A stretch of DNA of 64,000 nt from Tipula vernalis. Lineage: Eukaryota; Arthropoda; Insecta; Diptera; Tipulidae. How positions within the stretch are numbered: the stretch's first letter is position 1; every line of letters starts with the position of its first letter. This document shows positions 21,549 to 33,458 of the stretch, in pieces. The DNA lies in contig OY282558.1 of the NCBI GenBank assembly GCA_958295665.1, forward strand, positions 64,344,789 to 64,408,788. The letters are read 5' to 3'. Made by a program: the position numbers and the translations under genes. The notes beneath the pieces are model-generated. The model was not told where the DNA came from and ran no database searches. It saw only the letters and a list, made by a program, of their open reading frames with translations.

Positions 21549-23389
21549 GCAGGAAAAAGAGAAAGGCAACAGGTTCCACAATTTAGTCGCTTTTTAAGGA
21601 ATATTTGCTAACATACTCTGAATAATTCCTGATAGCCACATCGACGAGACTTGCTTCAATTGTACGAATTTATTAAAACCATAAAAAATCAAACTACTAC
21701 ATGGTGGCCAATAAGAAAGAAATACCGCATATTTCATTAACCTTTTGTAGATTAATTTACATTACATTGCTAAATTACCAACAAAAAAAAAACTCTTAAC
21801 CGATATGTACCCAAATTACCAAGGTAATCAAATGTTTATTGCCAAAAACTACACAAAACGATCATCAAAATCAACTAATTTCCTCTCTAAAGTACTCCGA
21901 ATATTAAGTATTACACGCACAAGCCACTTAAGATCTTTTGTTTCATTACTCGCGTACCCGCAACCGTACCAATGAGATCTTCAAAGTTATAAACACCAGC
22001 ATAGATCGAATGATTTATTGGACTTAATTATTCCTACTTATCAATTTTGAGATTTTTTTTTCCTTCTCTTTATTATTTAAACTCAGGTAAATATTTATTT
22101 ACGTTTACTAAACTTAATGAAATTAACGTAATTTGGTTACGGTTTTTTTTTTACTCTTCGGTGAGATTAATAGTAATCGGATTAATAATGGTGATGAGCT
22201 TTTTGGTACGATTTCATTCAAACAAAAAATTCACTTAAGCATAATTAAAAACTACTTAGCTATACACACGTTTAACGGAAAAATGTAAAATTTCTTATTA
22301 CTTCCTCTATTTTCTAAAACCGACATGTAAATAAAATAATTCGATCACTGATTTGGTATTTTTTTGATCTAAATCTCTGATAATTTGAGTGAAAATTTTC
22401 TACCTCTGTATAAACAAGAAAGTTATTTTACCATTAAATCTACCGATGCTATTTTTGGGTAACAAAACTATATCGCGATGGTAAAGATCAGATGTATCCT
22501 ACGAAATGCGGTAGGGAAATGCGATCGTTTATTTTTGATTGGATGACATTAGAATATTTGTGGAGAGAGAAGTAGCACAAAATTATAGAGTACACACTAA
22601 TGTGGTAATATTAATGATGATTATTGTAATCAACTTAGCCTTTATTGATGCTCAAGGTTTTAAGTGATTTTTTGGCGTATTTTTGGTTTAGAAATGGATA
22701 AAATGGAGAATTGCTGTTGCAGCTGGAACACATTACAAACAAATTGATGAAGAATCGCTTATAATGGTAAACTGTGATGAGGCTATTCATTTCGAGGGTT
22801 TGCTAAAGTATATCAGATGTGGTCGTTCGCCATTCATACACGGAGTTTATACAGAGATTTTCTAATCCCAGATAAATCTCCTCAAAAGCAAACAGAACTA
22901 TTCAAAGATATTTATAGAATGCAAGCAAAATTCGGACGGAGCATTTGCCTAAAAAGGAGCTAACTTGTTTCATACCCAACAAAAAAAAATGCCTTCACAC
23001 CTAAAAAATACGAACTTTGGCTGGTCTCTCTATAACCATGATATTATTATCACGTAGGAGGCGTCTATAAATATTGAGTGGTACCGAATTTTTGAGAGTA
23101 TGGGGTGGTCGGTGGGCTGTTTTCGAATGGTTTATTTCTCAATACAAAGAAGACTCAAGTAATATTGGCTTGTATCAGAAAAAATGATGTAGGGTCATTT
23201 TTAATAGGTTTAGTTGCACTGGTCAAGCAAATGAGATTGCAGGCTAGACTTTCACGATTTAATCTTTGCTATTACCAGAAACGTTGCCCACTCCATTTCT
23301 GCAATGAACGTTGTAAATAATTACTAACATCAAAAATTAAAAAGTATAAAAGGCTGAAACCTCTAGAGGTGATCATAACGTCGGTCCTG
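21549..23389. other. AT-rich region with no recognised gene
   Basis: No domain was recognised. One open stretch at about 22690-22866 encodes VAAGTHYKQIDEESLIMVNC and continues to a stop, with no family signature; it may be a relic exon. 23105-23320 is another short open frame without similarity I can name. Confidence 0.45.
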
Positions 23390-24135
23390 AAAATTAACTC
23401 AACTTTCCAAATCAATCCCTAACTGAACCTCTTAATTCAATCTTCAGCTCAAACTCCAACTCAATTTACACCTTAACCTCCAACTCAATCGCAAAAACTT
23501 AACCTCCAGCTCAACCAAACCATCAATTCAATCATCAAATCAAGCTCAAATCGCGTTCCAAATCAACCCTTAACCTAACTCCAAATCAACCCCCAAATAA
23601 TTCACGAATATAACCTCTTATTTAGCCCCAATGTAAGTTAACTAAACCTTAACTCATCTTAACAGCAACGAAATTCCAAAATCAACTCGATACGAAATCT
23701 ACATGCGTGCATGAACTCAACTAAAATCAACTCAATCTAATCTCCCACTATAAACTCGACCCCAAACTGAACCCTAAAAGCGAACCACTCACTCAAATCC
23801 AACTCAACTTCAACTCAAACCCTATTCAACCCTAACTAGACCTCAACTCAATACAATCTTAAACTTAAGCATAACTCAACACCAACTCAACCCTCAACAG
23901 AACCCTAATAACACTTAACATAACACCCAACTCAATCCTCAAATCAACACGGTCCGAAAAATACACACGTACATGAACTCAGCTCAAGCTAATTTCCAAC
24001 TCAACCCACAACTATCCCAAAAAAAAATCCGCAAACCATCACACCATCATACCATCGAACTGTACTACCGTCGAACCATCATACCGTCATATGTACCATC
24101 ATAATACTATCATATCTATCGTAATATGGGCCACA
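23390..24135. repeat. G-poor, strand-asymmetric tract (CAACTCAA-rich)
   Basis: About 750 bases in which the plus strand is almost all A, C and T, with recurring but non-periodic words such as caactcaa, aaccctaa and tcaactc. From about 24024 it changes to ccatcataccatc-type repeats. It looks like a long-decayed simple repeat. No coding potential. Confidence 0.7.
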
Positions 24136-24149
24136 CGACCTAAAATTAC

Positions 24150-24780
24150 CTAAGTCTTCTGTACCAAATTTTTCCGGTGATTATTCCGAATGGCACACAT
24201 TTGACGACTTATACTGTGCCAATATCCATGACCAACAAGGATTAACGCCATTACATAAATTTTAATTTCTGTGCTGATATTTAAGAGCTGAAGCAAGCAA
24301 CTTGATAAAGCATCTTAGAATAACTGATGCGAATTACAAGGAAGCAATCCAAAAATTACGTGAACGTTACAAAGAAGAGAGACATAGATCTCAAGCGTCC
24401 CAATTCATACGGTGCTAAGAGTTATTGAAAGACTCTCATCTGCAGCAATTGATTATAATTTCAAGCATCCAATTATATTACCAATCAAGTAGAGCATATT
24501 AAAGCAAAGATTTTGGATAGTTGGTGCAAGAAGATTAGTACGTCAGGCCGTTTTAAAATGTGTACAGTGTTTCAAATCTAAGCCAAGAAGCGAACAACAA
24601 AATATGGTTGATTTATCAAACGTTCGTGCCCAATTTGTGAGACCATTTTTAAAAGTATAGGTGTAGATTATGATGGTCCATTTAGCATAACGCCAATTCG
24701 TCGCATGGGTGAATGTTAAATGAAAAGTGATGTATGGATTTTCATTTGTCTAGCTACTGAGCAGCGGCACTGAAACAAAG
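24150..24780 (+). pseudogene. BEL/Pao relic (gag and integrase pieces)
   Basis: Two degenerate BEL/Pao pieces lie close together. 24155-24415 reads LPKSSVPNFSGDYSEWHTFD and ITDANYKEAIQKLRERY, the conserved gag (DUF1759-type) region. 24530-24780 reads RQAVLKCVQCFKSKP and VGVDYDGPFSITP-like integrase sequence in mixed frames. Everything between gag and integrase is gone, so this is a deletion derivative with many stops. Confidence 0.72.
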
Positions 24781-24889
24781 TGCAAACAAAGAATTATGTC
24801 ATTTATATAACTTTCTACGTTCCAATAATAATGTAATTATCTCCACATTCCTTCCAATTTCAGAAAAACGGTGTTCAAAAAAGGATGTT

Positions 24890-25480
24890 GAGAGGAAGGC
24901 TCAATGCTACATAGCATATCACAAGTCGAACATCGCAAGGCACACGCAAAGCCCAATATTAAACTATGCACCAGTCATTAACCGTATTGCTGAACTACAT
25001 CTGCTTATTGTGGATTCGCAACCTTTTTCGGAAAGGCAACACTACTGCGTAATGCTCTTTGATCATAAAATGGGCAAAGTTCATTCCAACGCCGAACATA
25101 AAGCAGATACTGTCGCCGTAACAGTTTACAGCAACTGGATTGCCCGGTTTGGGGTACCCACAATAATTATCACATTGGTGCTACTTGAGATCTATACAAG
25201 CTAGCCTAAAGCCCTCAAATCGACTTCGGCGGAGTTAATTTTTGGGGAGAATATAAGAGTACCGTGCATCTTGATCGTATGTTTTTATCCGTACAGACGC
25301 AATAAGGACGCAAAAAAGCTCATCGCAACACCGACTAATTAAATTTCACAGCTTCAATCGGTTGGCAGCCAAGCACCGTACATAAAAGCAATAAATCTAC
25401 CCGCTAGCCTACCGGTATCGTTAACCACGAGAGTCGCCAGATTTTTAGATTATCACTCACCGGTGATTCGCTGGTAAGTG
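24890..25480 (+). pseudogene. Gypsy-type integrase relic
   Basis: The frame at 25010-25204 holds ADTVAVTVYSNWIARFGVPT, the classic gypsy integrase stretch leading to the second catalytic Asp, which is itself missing (IIITLVLLEIYTS follows). Further on, in another frame, SAELIFGENIRVPC and a C-terminal segment to about 25480 are recognisable. Heavily decayed; no LTR seen. Confidence 0.7.
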
Positions 25481-26038
25481 CGTGATGTGGCGTTCACAAC
25501 CACATATATTTTGACAGAGCTCAAATTGATATTTTAATTATATTTTTTATCCACCTCATAGGGTAACAATGCCATCTATCTATCGGTGGCTTAAGTAATA
25601 ATTGGTGGTCTAGACGTCTGGTGAAGGGGGGAATAAAGCTGTGTAGTAATTACCAGCTCCGTAACCTTCAGTAGAGTGAGCTCGAGCAGGCTGTTCTGAT
25701 CATGTTTTAGGCAGTCCTGTTGGGGCTCACGATCGCGTGAGGGGTAACCTAATCGCGGTTCGCAAAGTGTACGTGCTACCTCCCCGTGGTGACCACTGGT
25801 AACTGTTTGTTCTATTTACCGAACAACAGGCTAAAGTACGACGCTAAAGGAAGGAATAAACTTCACAAAAAACCCCAAATACAAGGTGAGACACGTGCGC
25901 CGAGGGATGAATGATCATGCGTTAGTTGGTCTCTAGCGCGGAACTCCGGATACCTGGCGACCTCCAGTTTCAATTAGCCTTACCACAGTAAGAGGCGCTG
26001 CTGTGGTGGACCTTCTTTCCTCAAACAAGATCTATGGT

Positions 26039-27188
26039 ATGGACACAAGTAATATAAAAAATAATGAGGGCGGTGCTTCTCTAAACGCACCAATCTCGGT
26101 AGATGACAAGGACCTAGCAGGCCCTGCTACCGAAAAAAAAAATTCAGATAGTGAGAGCAATTGCTAGCGAGACTCATGGCACTTATTGGCCAGTACAGGT
26201 TGAGACCCAATCTACCTCAACAATAACAGAGGTCAGAGAAAATCTCGCGGGCATCGAGCTCGAAACCAAAACAAGGCCACGCCTTAGCGGTGCCGCAAGG
26301 AAGCGCCTGGCCCACTTAAAACAGTCAGGTGTGCCACACGATGTCGCCGTGGAGCAGTGTCGAATGAAGATAAAGGACAGAGATCCAAATGTAACGAACA
26401 AGCGGAGCCAGTCAGACGGATCTTTCCCTAAGGATCTAGCACAAAAACGGGAGAAGAGATCCAGCCACTCCAAAGGGAGCGGAAGGTGCCCCCAAAGTCA
26501 AGGCGAGTGTGGGTTCTAGGAATACGACCGTACCCAGCTACAGCGAAACAACCAAATCAATCAGGTTGGAAATCATCGACCAAGGCTTCCCAGATGTCAA
26601 GCTGGGTATTACCCAGATCTTGGAAATCTAAGATGCCATTATGGAAACAATGTCAGATCTGCCGCTAGACGGAGTCAGCCCCAACTTTCTGGGCTGCCAT
26701 ACTAGGAACGGATGGCTCACAGTTAACTGTGCGGAAGAGGACACGGCGGAGTGGCTTACAGCCGTCGTACCTAAACTAAAGCTATGGGAGGGGGCAACCA
26801 TCAAAGTGTTCAGGGAGGACGAGCTTCCTCGCCCCAAAATCTTTTTCGTATACTTGGAGAGGAGACGAATGAGAAGATACTTCTCCGGTTGGCGATTCAG
26901 AACAAAGAGTTGAGCGGAGCGGACTGGAAGGTTGTGGCGAGGAAAGAGCGGGAGGGCGACCTCCTCCAGGTGACGATGTCCGTTTCCCACAAAACGATGG
27001 AGATCCTTAAAGGCTCCAATTATAGAGTAAATTGGATGTTTAGTGCCGTACACTTTCGCCCCAAGAAGGAGAGAGCAATGGATGGGTGTACCACAAGAGC
27101 GGTCACGCGGAGGAGACCTGAACCACCAAAGATGGTGGCGGCGAAAGACGTCGAAGCAGGTCGAATAGGCCTAGCACATCAGGTGTGA
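26039..27188 (+). pseudogene. LINE F ORF1, DUF4780-like, frameshifted
   Basis: ATG at 26039 opens a short frame (MDTSNIKNNEGG) that is lost after 26160. The protein continues in 26151-26519 (KTRPRLSGAARKRLAHLKQSG, a basic motif typical of these ORF1s), then 26641-26913 (RNGWLTVNCAEEDTAEWLTAV) and 26784-27188 (DWKVVARKEREGDLLQVTMS). The globular part resembles the DUF4780 fold also suggested for LINE E. At least three frameshifts. Confidence 0.7.
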
Positions 27189-27318
27189 CAAGGCCAAGAC
27201 CGAGCTAGAGTAAGAAGGGGGCAAGCCACGGTTTGAGCCCAAGGGGCAGGTTGGTACAATCACAGCCCAAAAAAGGAGAACAAGGCTATTCAGAGGCCAT
27301 GGCAAAATAAACGGGAAG

Positions 27319-30311
27319 ATGATGCACCATTCAACACACCACACATCCTTGAGATGTGTGCAGATAAATATTCATCAATCCAAGGCGGCCACTTATAACC
27401 TAAGCCGCCTTTTCTTTATAGAGAACTGGGACATAGCGCTCATTCAGGAGCCGTGGGCCCACAATCGAAAAATCAAAGGTTTACCGAGTAGAAAAGGTAA
27501 GCTAATTTACAACACGGAAGTGGATAGGCCGATGACAGCAATTCTTTGTCGCTCGACAGTTAAAATATTCTCCATTAATGAATTTATTTCCAGGGACATA
27601 ACAGCGATCTCGATAGAGATGCTTTTACCCAAAGGAGGCCGAAGCACGCTCAACTGTGCTTCGGCATATTTTCGCGGGGACGAAAACGACCCACCTCCAG
27701 AACCGGTACAGAGATTCGTTAATTACTGCACGACTCATCACCAAAAATTCAACATCGGTTGCGATACAAATTCACACCACATAGTCTGGGGAAATAGTGA
27801 CCAACATCAGAGGTGAGCAACTTTTTGAATTTTGTTTAACAAAAAATATAATTATTAATAACAAAGGGAACGATGCGACTTTTGTGAATGCAGTCAGGAA
27901 GGAGGTGCTAGATCTTACCATGTCTGACCTGGGTACCTCTGGTACAATTCTGGACTGAACATGTCTGACATGGGTACTTCTGGTACAACTCCATTGAGGA
28001 TCTCGATAGTGTTTCAAGCAATGTTACCGAGACAATTATTGATGCCTACCACTCAAGCTCACCCCTGGTTGGTATTAGGGGGGCAAGGGACGTTCCTTGG
28101 TGGAACCACATCCTGGAAACCAAAAGACGAGAGGTTCGTAAACTTTTCAACGGGGCTAAGATGACAACCGATTAGACAACCTATCGAATGACTCTTACCC
28201 AGTATAACATCGCTCTTAGCAAAAGCAAGAGGTCGAGCTGGAGAGACTTCTGTGAAAAAATAGATAGGCTGCCTGCTGCTTGTCGACTCCAGAAGGCACT
28301 CTCCTTGGACCACAGAAATCCGTTGGGATATGTAAGGAAACCGAATGGAGAGACAACTACATCCATAGAGGAAACTCTCGAATGCCTTTTATTCTGAAAA
28401 CCATGGAGAAGACACTGAGCCTACATATTAGATCCAATGCCCTCCTAAGGCATCCTCTAGACCCCAGCCAACATGCTTATCAGGCTGGGAGATCGACAGA
28501 AACAACGCTCCACGAGCTGACAACAAATATCGAAGATACGCTTCGGAATAAAGAGGTTTTGTTATGTTCCTTCATCGATATTCAAGGGGCTTTTGACAAT
28601 ACCAAGTTCGAAATGATTCAAGAACAAGCACATGCAAGGGGAATAGACTCCTCCACCATAGGGTGGATAATTAATATGCTTGGAAACAGAAGGATAACGG
28701 CCTCCTTTGGTGATAAAACCATCACGATTGCGGCTACCAGGGGTTGTCCCCAGGGGGGAGTTCTCCCACCCTTTTCGTGGCTACTCGTGATGGATGGACT
28801 ACTTATAAGAATAAAAAAATCTCACTTCACGAATATCACCTACGCGGACGATCTAGTCTTAATGGTCAGGGGGAAATGCGAGAGTACAATAGCGGAACGT
28901 ATGCAATATGCCCTCGAGTTGGTAAGCGACTGGTGTATTGAGACGGACCTTAGAGTAAACCCCAACAAAATTATTTGTACTTTCTTTACAAATCGGAGGA
29001 AAACAATTCTCCCACCTCTATCTCTAAATGGGGGAAATTCTCCAAATGGCGACGGAGGTTAAGTACCTGGGAGTGATACTTGATCAGAAACTGACATGGA
29101 ACCCATTTTTAAAATATATCACAAACAAGGCAAATAGGGCATATTTCACCTGCCAAAGAATGATTGGCAAAACGTGGGGTCTAAATCCCCAAATGGCACT
29201 TTGGTTATACTCAACCATCGTAAAACCAATAATCTCTTATGCGGCGTTTGTGTGATAGCCTAAGACAGAGCAAAGTGGTGCCTCCTCAATATTGGATAGG
29301 ATCCAAAGACTATAGCTTGTTTGAGTGTAACGGGAGCAATGAAAACCTGCCCTACAGCTGCTCTTGAGAAGCTATTGGGGCTCTCACCACTACACTTGCA
29401 CCTTAAAAGAGTAGCTGGTTCAAGGGCAGTCAATCTAAAAATAGCATTTCAAATAAAACTTTTAGACCAGGACATAATAGCATCCTGGACAAATTAAATC
29501 TGGACGAGGAAATAATCCAACTATCAGACGTGATGGTTAAAACTATTGACTGCCGGAGGAATTTCACGATTGAAAAACCCGCCAGGGAACAAGCGGGGAG
29601 TATCATCTCCTCCTTACCCCGTCACGCCTCCATATGGAACACTGACGGTTCAAAATCAGGGGTGGGTACTGGCGCGGGTATAATCGGGCCGGGTCTCGAA
29701 CTCTGTATTCCATTGGGTAAAACCCCCACAGCTTTCCAAACAGAGATTTGTGCGATCGAGGTATGTGTGCTTCGATGTCTCACAATAAAATATAGAAAAA
29801 CGGAGATTTACGTAATCTCGGACAGCTAGGCGGCATTGCTTGCCTTAGGAGCATCTGTCTTCTAGAACTCAGCAGGGAGAACAAAGTAACCCTTTTGTGG
29901 TCCCCCGACCATACCGACATACCGATATACAGGGAAACGAGGCGGCAGACCGCTGTGCAAAAGAGGCAGCGGAGTGCCCTTTCCTTGGCCCCGAGCCTAG
30001 TATTGGTTACTCCAAGAGCCATCTGGCAAATGGTATAAGGAATTACGAACAAAAACATACGAAAATATTCTGGGAGTCCTCCATTGGGATGAGACAGACC
30101 AAAAAACTATTAAAATATGATATTAGACGTTTAGATCAGGCAATCAAGATGGATAGACAGTCTCTAAAATCCCTCACCTGGTACTTAACAGGACATGGCT
30201 CTTTTAATGGACATCTGGAGAAAATGGGAAAGACCCCTACATACCGTTGTAGATTTTGCAACATGGAAAGGGAAACATCCGAATATCTACTATTCACGTG
30301 TGATGCTATAA
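27319..30311 (+). pseudogene. LINE F ORF2: endonuclease, reverse transcriptase, RNase H
   Basis: Endonuclease 27319-27816 (VQINIHQSKAATYNL; NIGCDTNSHHIVW) is truncated by a frameshift, and the stretch to 28190 is scrambled. Reverse transcriptase 28280-29250 holds FIDIQGAFDNT, GCPQGGVLPP and the catalytic ITYADDLVLMV (about 28837). RNase H 29630-29960 begins WNTDGSKSGVGTGAG; a TAG at 29827-29829 falls exactly after ISDS, where the neighbouring LINEs have SDSQ/VDSQ, so one base change explains it. The C-terminal finger is in 29897-30311. At least five lesions. Confidence 0.83.
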
Positions 30312-30349
30312 CCCAGGTAACCAGAAATCATACAATTTGTTTTTAATTC

Positions 30350-30720
30350 GGTTATATATAATTCTCTACGACTTTCTTATATGACTAAGTCATAAAATCA
30401 AATCATAAAAGCATCATCATTTAGCAAATATTGATGTTATTATGATCAAAATGGTCTATATTATATGTCTAAAAACGGTCAAATAAGAACCAATGAAAAT
30501 CTTGTAAAGCTCTGTTAAATGATACACAACCACAAACTAATATTATATGACTGGTTTATGACCATCATATGGTTAGTATATTGCTAATACTAAACTGCTA
30601 AAACTGATATATGACTGCTATATTTATGTCATTGTGTCTAGAATAATGAGCGATAAATGACAGATCACATAATATTTTTTTATATGACTTAGAATGGATA
30701 TATGATTTTAAAAATTTATT
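30350..30720. repeat. Subterminal TATGAC/GTCATA motif cluster, left end
   Basis: Repeated words in both orientations: atgactaagtcat at about 30379, tatgatcaaaatggtc, atatgactggtttatgaccat, atatgactgctat, atatgacttag. They match the cluster near the other end (38640-39110). Probable transposase binding sites, by analogy with CACTA elements. Confidence 0.65.
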
Positions 30721-30884
30721 AAAAAATATATTTGCTTTTTTTCTCCTTACACACACACACACAATTTGGAATTTGCAATTTTGTATATTTTTCTATTAAA
30801 TTACACGGCCTGAGTTCACTTTTAATATTCATTTTTAATCATATATGATCAAATTATATTTATCTGTTTTTTATTTATATGCAT

Positions 30885-30970
30885 CCTCCGGCTGTGATTC
30901 GAACTCGTGCTTGTCCAACTCCATGTAAGATCTCAGTAAATACGCTGTGCCTCTACTACCTGGTCTATCA
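30885..30970 (-). other. Possible tRNA-like promoter remnant (A/B-box-like)
   Basis: On the minus strand the sequence gagttcgaatcac followed by agccggagg resembles a B box and 3' tRNA half, and gtagtagaggca about 55 bases earlier could be a weak A box. No full cloverleaf forms that I can see, so at most it is a SINE head or tRNA-derived relic. Confidence 0.25.
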
Positions 30971-31425
30971 TTGGTACTCATCAAATTATTTGTTTTTAGG
31001 TATTAAGAATTAATTAATTTCCTTGTATCAAAATATTAAATGCATAAAGAATCAATTATATAAATTGAATATATTCCAATATACGGACGCAATATAAATA
31101 ATCATACATTCGTATTATACTCGTATATTACAATTCGTATTAATCGTAAGTATACAAACTGTTTTGTAGAATAAACTGTTTTGGTTTTGTTTATATGATC
31201 ATTATAAAGCTTTAATATTACCAAAATGTGACTTGATCTAATATTAAAGCTATTTTAAAGTACTTAAATGATCATTCAGTGACCAATAATTGTACCGTAA
31301 TATTTATATAATATTCATTTAATGCTAGATCTATGACAACCGTAGTGCAAGCAAGTTGTGAAAAAGTGAAAAGATTACAAAACTAAAATAAAAAAATACC
31401 GTTTATTTTGAAATAGTAAGTAAAT

Positions 31426-33257
31426 ATGGCATATTCAATAGTACAAACCATCGAAAATAAAAAACCGTATCTTACGGTTGTTCCAAACAACTGGATAGTT
31501 GAAAATGGCTGGGCTAAATTTATTAGCGGGTGTGCTGATGGTATTTCAGCCAAAGCAGATGGTTTAGATGCGTTATATTGGCCACCGGAAAAAGTCAGCG
31601 ATTTATTGAGACGACCGGAAAATACCCTACAACCGAGCTGGAAGGTAATCGTAACTATTTTTTGAAATACATTTGCTGAGTTTTTAAAGTTTAATTTTTT
31701 AATTTTAGGTTATGAAATGCAAAATAAAACGAGCTGGTTTAGAATGGGTAATTGCAAATGAAACGCAAGAGAAAATGATGGCAATATCCGAAACGGAGGA
31801 AGATGTGAATCCAGAAAATACAAAGAAAAGGAAAATTGATCGAATGAGAGCCTCTGGACTTACAAACCAAAATTTTAAATCACAACTCAGAGATATTAAA
31901 GGTGTGAAATTGAATTTTTATATTTGTAGTGAAATTTATTCAACCATTTTTAATTTTTAGCATCATCATCGAATATTGGAGTAAGGAAAAAATTATTAAA
32001 CAAATTTCATCATAAGCCGGTACATTATAACAAAACACAAACTTTACCCAAAAAAAGCACAAACGATTCAATGGAAAACCAGGAAATACCCCATAATATA
32101 CCTTATAATGTTCCGCCCGACACGAGCATTGTTTAATCAACGTTGAAAAATATTCTAGATACTGTCACATCACTTAGAGATGACATCGGGAAAAGGATGT
32201 CAGCACTGGAGATGAGAATGGCTTCAATGGAATCCAAACTAGCAGCAATACCATCTTCATTGACCGAAGCTGCACAGTATAATTTATATCAATTATATTT
32301 CTGATCATTATATTATATTATGTTTGTTTTCAAATAATTTTAGGCCTTTACTGGAGGAATCTGCAAAAATACAGCTTGTTTTGGAGAAAATAAGTGTACC
32401 AAACATGGTGCCATTGAATGTGAAATCCACTGATGAACAATTGTTTACACCTACTGATCTTCCGGGATTCTCAGTAATAGATTCGTTAGCGAATCTAGAA
32501 AAATTCGAGATTGATATAAATGACTCCAATTATTTTAAAACTTTAGTAAGCAGTTTTAGTTTACGTAAATCAATATTTTTATTAAATATGTTTTCATTTA
32601 CTTGTATATATTCTTAAGTACACGTTTTTCTTAAAGTTTAATAGGCTGAAATGTTTCAATGGCCAATGCAACGGCAGTGGGCGTACTGTATGTTACGACA
32701 TATTAGATCGATTGTTCACGCGTTCTCTACTTGCCGAGTGTTCGTGGACTGAAATTAGACGCCAAACTGCTAAAACCAGATTTGAAAATAAACACAACAC
32801 TGTTAAATTATTTTGTGATGTGGTTCTGGCAGCAGATCCTACATTTTCTGTATCGCAATGTGAAGATTTTCTAAAAAAACAGCTTCGGAATTCTACAGCT
32901 AGACTGAAATCAAAACTACTTCGAAGACCAACGCAACGAATGCGTGGTTTGGCTAGAACTACCACTTTGACAGTAGATGGAATGCAGTAAGTTATTTATA
33001 GTGAAACATTGAATAATAATTTTTATTAATAAAAAACACATCGTTTTAAAGCTCAAATGACATGTATGATTCGTCTGATACCATTATTATCACGTGCAGA
33101 GATGTATGATGTTTTTTTATCTATCACAAATTCTGAACAAATTATTCACTTATGTTTTTTTTTCAGAACGTCAACAGATTTGGAAGGCAAACTCGTTATT
33201 TCTAACTTGATCAATACAGAAAAGTCATCACTTTTATCACCAGCTCCGCCGTACTAA
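31426..33257 (+). pseudogene. DUF4806-type accessory gene of the CACTA-like element, one nonsense codon
   Basis: Six exons can be joined in frame: 31426-31644, 31709-31901, 31961-32276, 32344-32545, 32637-32986 and 33167-33257, all with GT..AG introns. Exon 1 (VVPNNWIVENGWAKFISGC .. ALYWPP) matches the N-terminus common in insect proteins with a C-terminal DUF4806 domain. Exon 3 holds a coiled-coil-like segment (LRDDIGKRMSALEMRMASME). Exon 5 is the DUF4806-like region (AECSWTEIRRQTAKTRFENK). The only lesion is an in-frame TAA at 32134-32136 in exon 3. Function is unknown; its place inside the element suggests a transposition accessory role. Confidence 0.7.
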
Positions 33258-33458
33258 GCTTTTATTATTTGATTTTTTTATTTGTATGAAAAGGCTTTAA
33301 CATTGAATTACACAATTTTATTTTATTATAATTGTTATTTTGAATATCAATTAAAAATGAATATTTGAATTTCAATAAAAAAAATATTAGAATGACAAAT
33401 TCAAAAATGTTTCACTAAATCGCTCTTAATTTTAATTTAATGCAATCATAGATATTTT

